A stretch of DNA of 53,728 nucleotides from NCBI GenBank assembly GCA_023433275.1, contig JAEZDN010000170.1, positions 1 to 53,728 of the forward strand, given 5' to 3'. A program made the translations under genes and the position numbers. Positions 50,792 to 53,728 of the stretch are shown here, piece by piece. The notes under the pieces were generated by a model, which saw nothing but the letters and a program-made list of their open reading frames with translations, was not told the DNA's origin and did no database searches. Numbering within the stretch: position 1 is the stretch's first letter; each line of letters opens with the position of its first letter. The DNA is from Verrucomicrobiota bacterium. Its GTDB lineage: Bacteria; Verrucomicrobiota; Verrucomicrobiia; Opitutales; Opitutaceae.

Positions 50792-51443
50792 GGCAAAAAT
50801 GGAGGGCCAGAAGCTCATTAACGCCGCATGCATGTCAACTTATTTTCGGGCGACATTGTCGGTATTCTCGCCGGTCGCCGTCGTTCGCGCGACGCGCGCT
50901 CACGGTTGATCACACTTTCATTTATCGTGGGGAGCGTTTGGTCGAGTGGCCGGGCATTTCCAATCTCGCGCGACACCCGGCGCCGTCACGAGAGGTCTGC
51001 CCCTCGGCCGCTCGCCGCTCTGGCGGTGGGGTGGTCGTTGTTGCCCTGTTGCGGCGCGCCGGCGCACGAGTTCGGGGCGCGGTTGACCCTCGCGATCATC
51101 CCGTCGTTCAGCGAGGCGAATCCGGTGGGCGCGGCGTCGCTGCTGCTGACGGCGCTATGTTCGTCTTTGGCGTGGGTCGGCGTCCGCGGTGCTCGCGCCG
51201 TTCGCAAGATCGATCCCTTGGTTATGCATCGTTTCATTCCGGCTAACGACCAGCGAGGTTCGCTAGCTGGCCATGATGCGCAGGGGGATCTGCTGGGCCT
51301 CATCGGCACCGGGCCACCGGGCTGGTTTCCGATTCCTGGCCCCGCCATCCGGGTGGAGCCGGGAACGCGAGGTGGGGGACGGACAAGTTGGACAAAATCC
51401 TTGCCAAGCCCGCGGGGCTCCTCTGTTTTGTCCAACTCCATCC
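50792..51443. other. 652-bp gap before rpmI
   Basis: No credible gene. An open frame across 50828-51499 has one hydrophobic patch but overlaps rpmI and has random-like composition. infC, often found just upstream of rpmI, is not here. ATGCATCGTTTCATTCCGGCTAA at about 51226-51248 (first and last ten: ATGCATCGTT, TCCGGCTAA) matches the outer end of the BIME-like repeat, so it is a solitary fragment. The ribosomal-protein promoter should lie in this gap. Confidence 0.5.
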
Positions 51444-51641
51444 ATGCAAAAGACCAAAAAGTCCGTTGCCAAGCGCTTCAAGATATCCGGAACGGGTAAG
51501 CTGATTCGCCGCACGCCCGGCTTCCGTCACCTGCTGGCCGCCAAGAGCACGAAGTCCAAACGCCGTGCTTCCCGCGACAAGCTTGTGGCCCCCGGCCATG
51601 CCGAACCGCTGTTCCGCTGTCTGCCCACCGGTCTCCGGTAA
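51444..51641 (+). CDS. rpmI: Ribosomal protein bL35
   Basis: 65 residues, standard size. MQKTKKSVAKRFKISGTGKLIRR and KSTKSKRRASRDKLV are the bL35 hallmark (given in part: KKSVAKRFKISGTGK). It is a small basic protein of the 50S subunit. Upstream frame to 51273 is open but has no similarity. The order rpmI-rplT-pheS-pheT is a common bacterial arrangement. Confidence 0.95.
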   Translation: MQKTKKSVAKRFKISGTGKLIRRTPGFRHLLAAKSTKSKRRASRDKLVAPGHAEPLFRCLPTGLR

Positions 51642-51664
51642 GCCGTCGCGCAAAACCACAACTT

Positions 51665-51701
51665 GCCTGGCGGGTGAATCCTAACGAGACGACCCGCCGG
51701 C
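51665..51701 (+). promoter_or_regulatory. Hairpin between rpmI and rplT
   Basis: GCC, bulged T, GGCGGGT (51669-51675), 16-nt loop, ACCCGCC (51692-51698), GGC. Ten pairs with one bulge, ending 20 bp before rplT. bL20 is known to autoregulate its operon in other bacteria through leader RNA; whether this stem is such a site is a guess. Confidence 0.35.
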
Positions 51702-51721
51702 ACTAAAACCACTAAAATAAC

Positions 51722-52102
51722 ATGGCTCGTGCTACAAACTCCCCCGCGTCGCGCAAGCGCCGCAAGAAAGTGCTGAATTACGCCAAGGGCTACTTCGGCA
51801 ACAAATCCAAGCTGTTCCGCTACGCCAAGGAAGCGGTCCAGCATGCCTGGCAATACGCCTACATCGATCGCAAGAAGAAGAAGGCCAACATGCGCGGCCT
51901 TTGGATCGTGCGCCTGAACGCCGCCTGCCGCGAGGCCGGCATCAGCTACAGCCGCTTCATCGAGGGCCTCAAGGCCGCGAAGATCGAGCTCGATCGGCGT
52001 CAGCTTTCGGAAATCGCGATCGCTGACAGCGTCGCCTTTGCCGCCCTGGTCAAACAAGCCCAGGGCGCGTTGAAGACGAAGGCCTCCGCCGCCAAGGCCT
52101 GA
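51722..52102 (+). CDS. rplT: Ribosomal protein bL20
   Basis: 126 residues. MARATNSPASRKRRKKVLNYAKGYFG, then KEAVQHAWQYAYIDRKKKKANMRGLWIVRLNAA (in part: RRKKVLNYAKGYFG and RGLWIVRLNAACREAG) are diagnostic. Binds 23S rRNA early in 50S assembly. It lies 80 bp after rpmI and ends with a Lys/Ala tail slightly longer than usual. A terminator follows. Confidence 0.97.
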   Translation: MARATNSPASRKRRKKVLNYAKGYFGNKSKLFRYAKEAVQHAWQYAYIDRKKKKANMRGLWIVRLNAACREAGISYSRFIEGLKAAKIELDRRQLSEIAIADSVAFAALVKQAQGALKTKASAAKA

Positions 52103-52158
52103 TCACGCAACGCGAGCCGCTGGAGGCTCGCCTTCCGGTCCAAAAGACCATTTCCCTG

Positions 52159-52193
52159 AAGGACGGGCCGCCCGCGGCGCCCGTCCTTTTTAT
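52159..52193 (+). terminator. Terminator after rplT
   Basis: AAGGACGGGC (52159-52168) pairs with GCCCGTCCTT (52179-52188), loop of 10, then TTTATTT. A 10-bp perfect stem with a T-run, so pheS probably has its own promoter in 52200-52370. Confidence 0.9.
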
Positions 52194-52229
52194 TTCTGAC
52201 CACCCTCCGTCCCATAACCATGGAAACGC

Positions 52230-52255
52230 GTCATCCTGAGCGCAGCGAAAAATCC
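52230..52255. repeat. GTCATCCTGAGCG-type repeat, single copy
   Basis: GTCATCCTGAGCGCAGCGAA followed by AAATCC. Same unit as 25094-25176, here without a facing partner, in the pheS leader. Confidence 0.65.
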
Positions 52256-52370
52256 AAGTGCACGAACGCCGGCGCGCATCGGCATGGATCAGCTGCTGCG
52301 CTCCATAGGATGGTGGGGGCAATGGATCCGTTTTCGTTCGTGTAATCCGTGGTCAGTATTGTTTCCCCTC

Positions 52371-53414
52371 ATGCAAGACACCATCTCCGCGATCCTGGCC
52401 AAGGCCCCGCCTGAACTCGCCGCACTCAAGACCCGCGCCGAGTTCGAGGCCGCCAAGGCCCGCTACGTCGGCCCCAACGGCGAGTTCACCGCCCTCATGA
52501 AACAAATGGGCGCCGTGCCCAAGGAGCAGCGTCCGGCCATGGGCAAGCTCGTCAACGAGGCCAAGGGCCAACTCCAGGCGCAGCTCGACGCCGCGCTCGA
52601 GCGCATTGCCGCCGCCGAGATCGCCGCCCAACTCGGGCCCGCCGTGGATCCCACGCTGCCGTCACCCGACGCCGGTCCCGGCACGCGCCATCCCCTCACG
52701 CAGGTGCGGGAGGAAATGTGCCGCATCCTGCGCAAGGCCGGTTTCACCATCGCCGATGGCCCCGAGGTCGAGACCGAGTACTATTGCTTCGATGCGCTCA
52801 ACACGCCCGCCGATCACCCGGCGCGCGCGGAACAGGACACGTTCTATTTCCCGGAAGGCGCCTGGTTCGGCAACATCGCCCGCAAGGTTCCCGGCGAGAA
52901 ATACCTCCTGCGCACGCACACCTCGTCCGTGCAGATCCGCACCATGCTGAAGGGCGAGCCGCCGATCCGCATCGTGTCGCCAGGCCGCGTCTATCGCCGC
53001 GACACTTCGGACGCCACGCACAGCGCCAACTTCCACCAGCTCGAGTGCCTCTACGTGGACAAGAATGTCACCGTCCGCGACCTGAAGGCGCTCCTCGACT
53101 ACATCTTCGCCTCGCTGCTCGGCAAGGACACCAAGACGCGCTTCCGCCCGCACTATTTTGGCTACACCGAGCCGTCCTTCGAGGTCGATCTCTCGGCCCG
53201 CCACCTGCCCAAGGTGAACAAGGAATGGATCGAGATCGGTGGCTGCGGCATGGTCGATCCCGACGTGTTCGAGGCCGTCGGCTACGATCCCACGATCTGG
53301 ACCGGCTACGCGTTCGGCATGGGCCTCGAGCGCCTCGCGATGCTCGTCTATGGCATCGATGACATCCGCTATTTCTACCAAAACGACGTCCGCTTTCTCA
53401 AACAGTTCGCCTGA
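52371..53414 (+). CDS. pheS: Phenylalanyl-tRNA synthetase, alpha subunit
   Basis: 347 residues. The N-terminal coiled coil (about 1-85) precedes the class II catalytic domain. HPLTQVREEMCRILRKAGF, then EVETEYYCFDALNTPADHPAR (motif 1 area), LLRTHTSSVQIRTM, the motif 2 block GRVYRRDTSDATHSANFHQLE (in part RVYRRDTSDATHS), PSFEVDL, WIEIGGCGMVDPDV and the motif 3 GYAFGMGLERLAMLVYGIDDIR-type end. It attaches Phe to tRNA-Phe with PheT. The start at MQDTISAILAKA matches the family; the longer frame to 52284 is repeat-like. Confidence 0.96.
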   Translation: MQDTISAILAKAPPELAALKTRAEFEAAKARYVGPNGEFTALMKQMGAVPKEQRPAMGKLVNEAKGQLQAQLDAALERIAAAEIAAQLGPAVDPTLPSPDAGPGTRHPLTQVREEMCRILRKAGFTIADGPEVETEYYCFDALNTPADHPARAEQDTFYFPEGAWFGNIARKVPGEKYLLRTHTSSVQIRTMLKGEPPIRIVSPGRVYRRDTSDATHSANFHQLECLYVDKNVTVRDLKALLDYIFASLLGKDTKTRFRPHYFGYTEPSFEVDLSARHLPKVNKEWIEIGGCGMVDPDVFEAVGYDPTIWTGYAFGMGLERLAMLVYGIDDIRYFYQNDVRFLKQFA

Positions 53415-53421
53415 GCTTTTA

Positions 53422-53493
53422 AACCACAGATGAACACAGATTCACACAGATGTGTTCATCTTCATCCGTGTCCATCTGTGTGCATCTGTGGTT
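53422..53493. repeat. 20-bp inverted repeat between pheS and pheT
   Basis: AACCACAGATGAACACAGAT (53422-53441) faces ATCTGTGTGCATCTGTGGTT (53474-53493), 19 of 20 complementary; the interior repeats the same CACAGAT/ATCTGTG words. A very widespread type of 'text-like' intergenic repeat, here inside an otherwise tight pheST operon. Confidence 0.75.
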
Positions 53494-53513
53494 AAGTTGT
53501 CCTCCGACTCTCC

Positions 53514-53728
53514 GTGAAGATTTCCCTGAATTGGCTGAAACAATACGTGAACCTCGACGGCGTCTCCGTCGACGAGCTCAAGCGCGCAATCACCTTCGTC
53601 GGCTTCGAGGTCGAAGGCGTCGAAACCGCAGGCCTGCCGGTGCTGCAAAACGTCGTCGTCGGTGAAATCAAGACGCGCGACAAGCATCCCAACGCCGACA
53701 AGCTTTCCGTCTGCACCGTCGATGTCGG
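53514..53728 (+). CDS. pheT: Phenylalanyl-tRNA synthetase, beta subunit (5' part)
   Basis: The first 71 codons, running off the window. GTG start, then KISLNWLKQYVNLDGVS, ITFVGFEVEGVE, and VVVGEIKTRDKHPNADKLSV, the start of the tRNA-binding (EMAP-like) domain. This fits PheT N-termini exactly. It follows pheS by 99 bp, the gap being filled by an inverted repeat. Confidence 0.94.
   Translation, partial: MKISLNWLKQYVNLDGVSVDELKRAITFVGFEVEGVETAGLPVLQNVVVGEIKTRDKHPNADKLSVCTVDV

Noticed and set aside
50828..51499. Possible gene upstream of and overlapping rpmI
   Set aside because: Overlaps bL35, contains a fragment of a dispersed repeat, and has no recognisable domain or conserved composition.
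52322..52345. Seven-codon ORF with two Phe codons before pheS, as a possible Phe attenuator
   Set aside because: Too short, only two Phe, and no terminator or alternative pairing before pheS.

Overview
The window is GC-rich (roughly 65 percent) bacterial DNA with short operons, weak Shine-Dalgarno sites in front of most genes, several glycoside hydrolases and very many palindromic intergenic repeats. Gene content and style (GltBD, an ExbB-ExbD-ExbD-TonB-TPR cluster, hemicellulases, a compact ilv-leu-cimA operon, rpmI-rplT-pheS-pheT) suggest a Verrucomicrobiota bacterium, probably Opitutaceae. That placement is an inference from gene style, not from a marker-gene search.

Layout. 1-2.6 kb: an isolated urease accessory gene ureD, pyrE on the other strand, and an HTH-MBL-fold protein. 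3-7.2 kb: a GH43 enzyme (+) and a GH39 beta-xylosidase-like enzyme (-), then tRNA-Pro. 8.2-14.5 kb: glutamate synthase gltB-gltD. 15-21 kb: a TIM-barrel glycosidase-like protein of unknown specificity, a GH10 xylanase, a secreted double-NIPSNAP protein and a GH51 arabinofuranosidase. 21-26.2 kb (-): a sugar ABC transporter of the YtfQ-YtfR-YtfT-YjfF type. 26.5-28.6 kb (-): proB-proA. 29-32.5 kb (+): metX overlapping thrA. 32.7-43.9 kb (+): ilvD-ilvB-ilvN-ilvC-leuA-cimA-leuB-aminotransferase, preceded by an apparent transcription attenuator and closed by a terminator. 44-50.1 kb (-): a putative porin and a seven-gene ExbB/ExbD/TonB/TPR/coiled-coil operon. 50.4-53.7 kb: tRNA-Gln, tRNA-Thr and tRNA-Lys (-), then rpmI, rplT, pheS and the start of pheT (+).

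How the genes work together. GH10, GH39, GH43 and GH51 together would break arabinoxylan down to xylose and arabinose, and the YtfQRT-YjfF-like transporter next to GH51 is well placed to import a released pentose. A 15-bp motif is shared (14 of 15) by the regions upstream of GH51 and of the transporter's binding-protein gene. The amino-acid genes form linked pathways: glutamate from GltBD, proline from ProBA, homoserine and O-acylhomoserine from ThrA/MetX, and valine, leucine and isoleucine (the last through citramalate) from the ilv-leu-cimA operon.

The most notable non-coding signals are: (1) a 33-codon leader peptide packed with Val/Leu/Ile codons, followed by mutually exclusive antiterminator and terminator hairpins, 140 bp before ilvD; (2) a leucine-rich small ORF with an unusually strong Shine-Dalgarno and a long hairpin between ilvC and leuA; (3) several classes of REP/BIME-like hairpins in most larger gaps, one class carrying GTAG/CTAC feet and compensatory stem changes between copies. 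No CRISPR array, prophage, transposase or resistance gene was seen.
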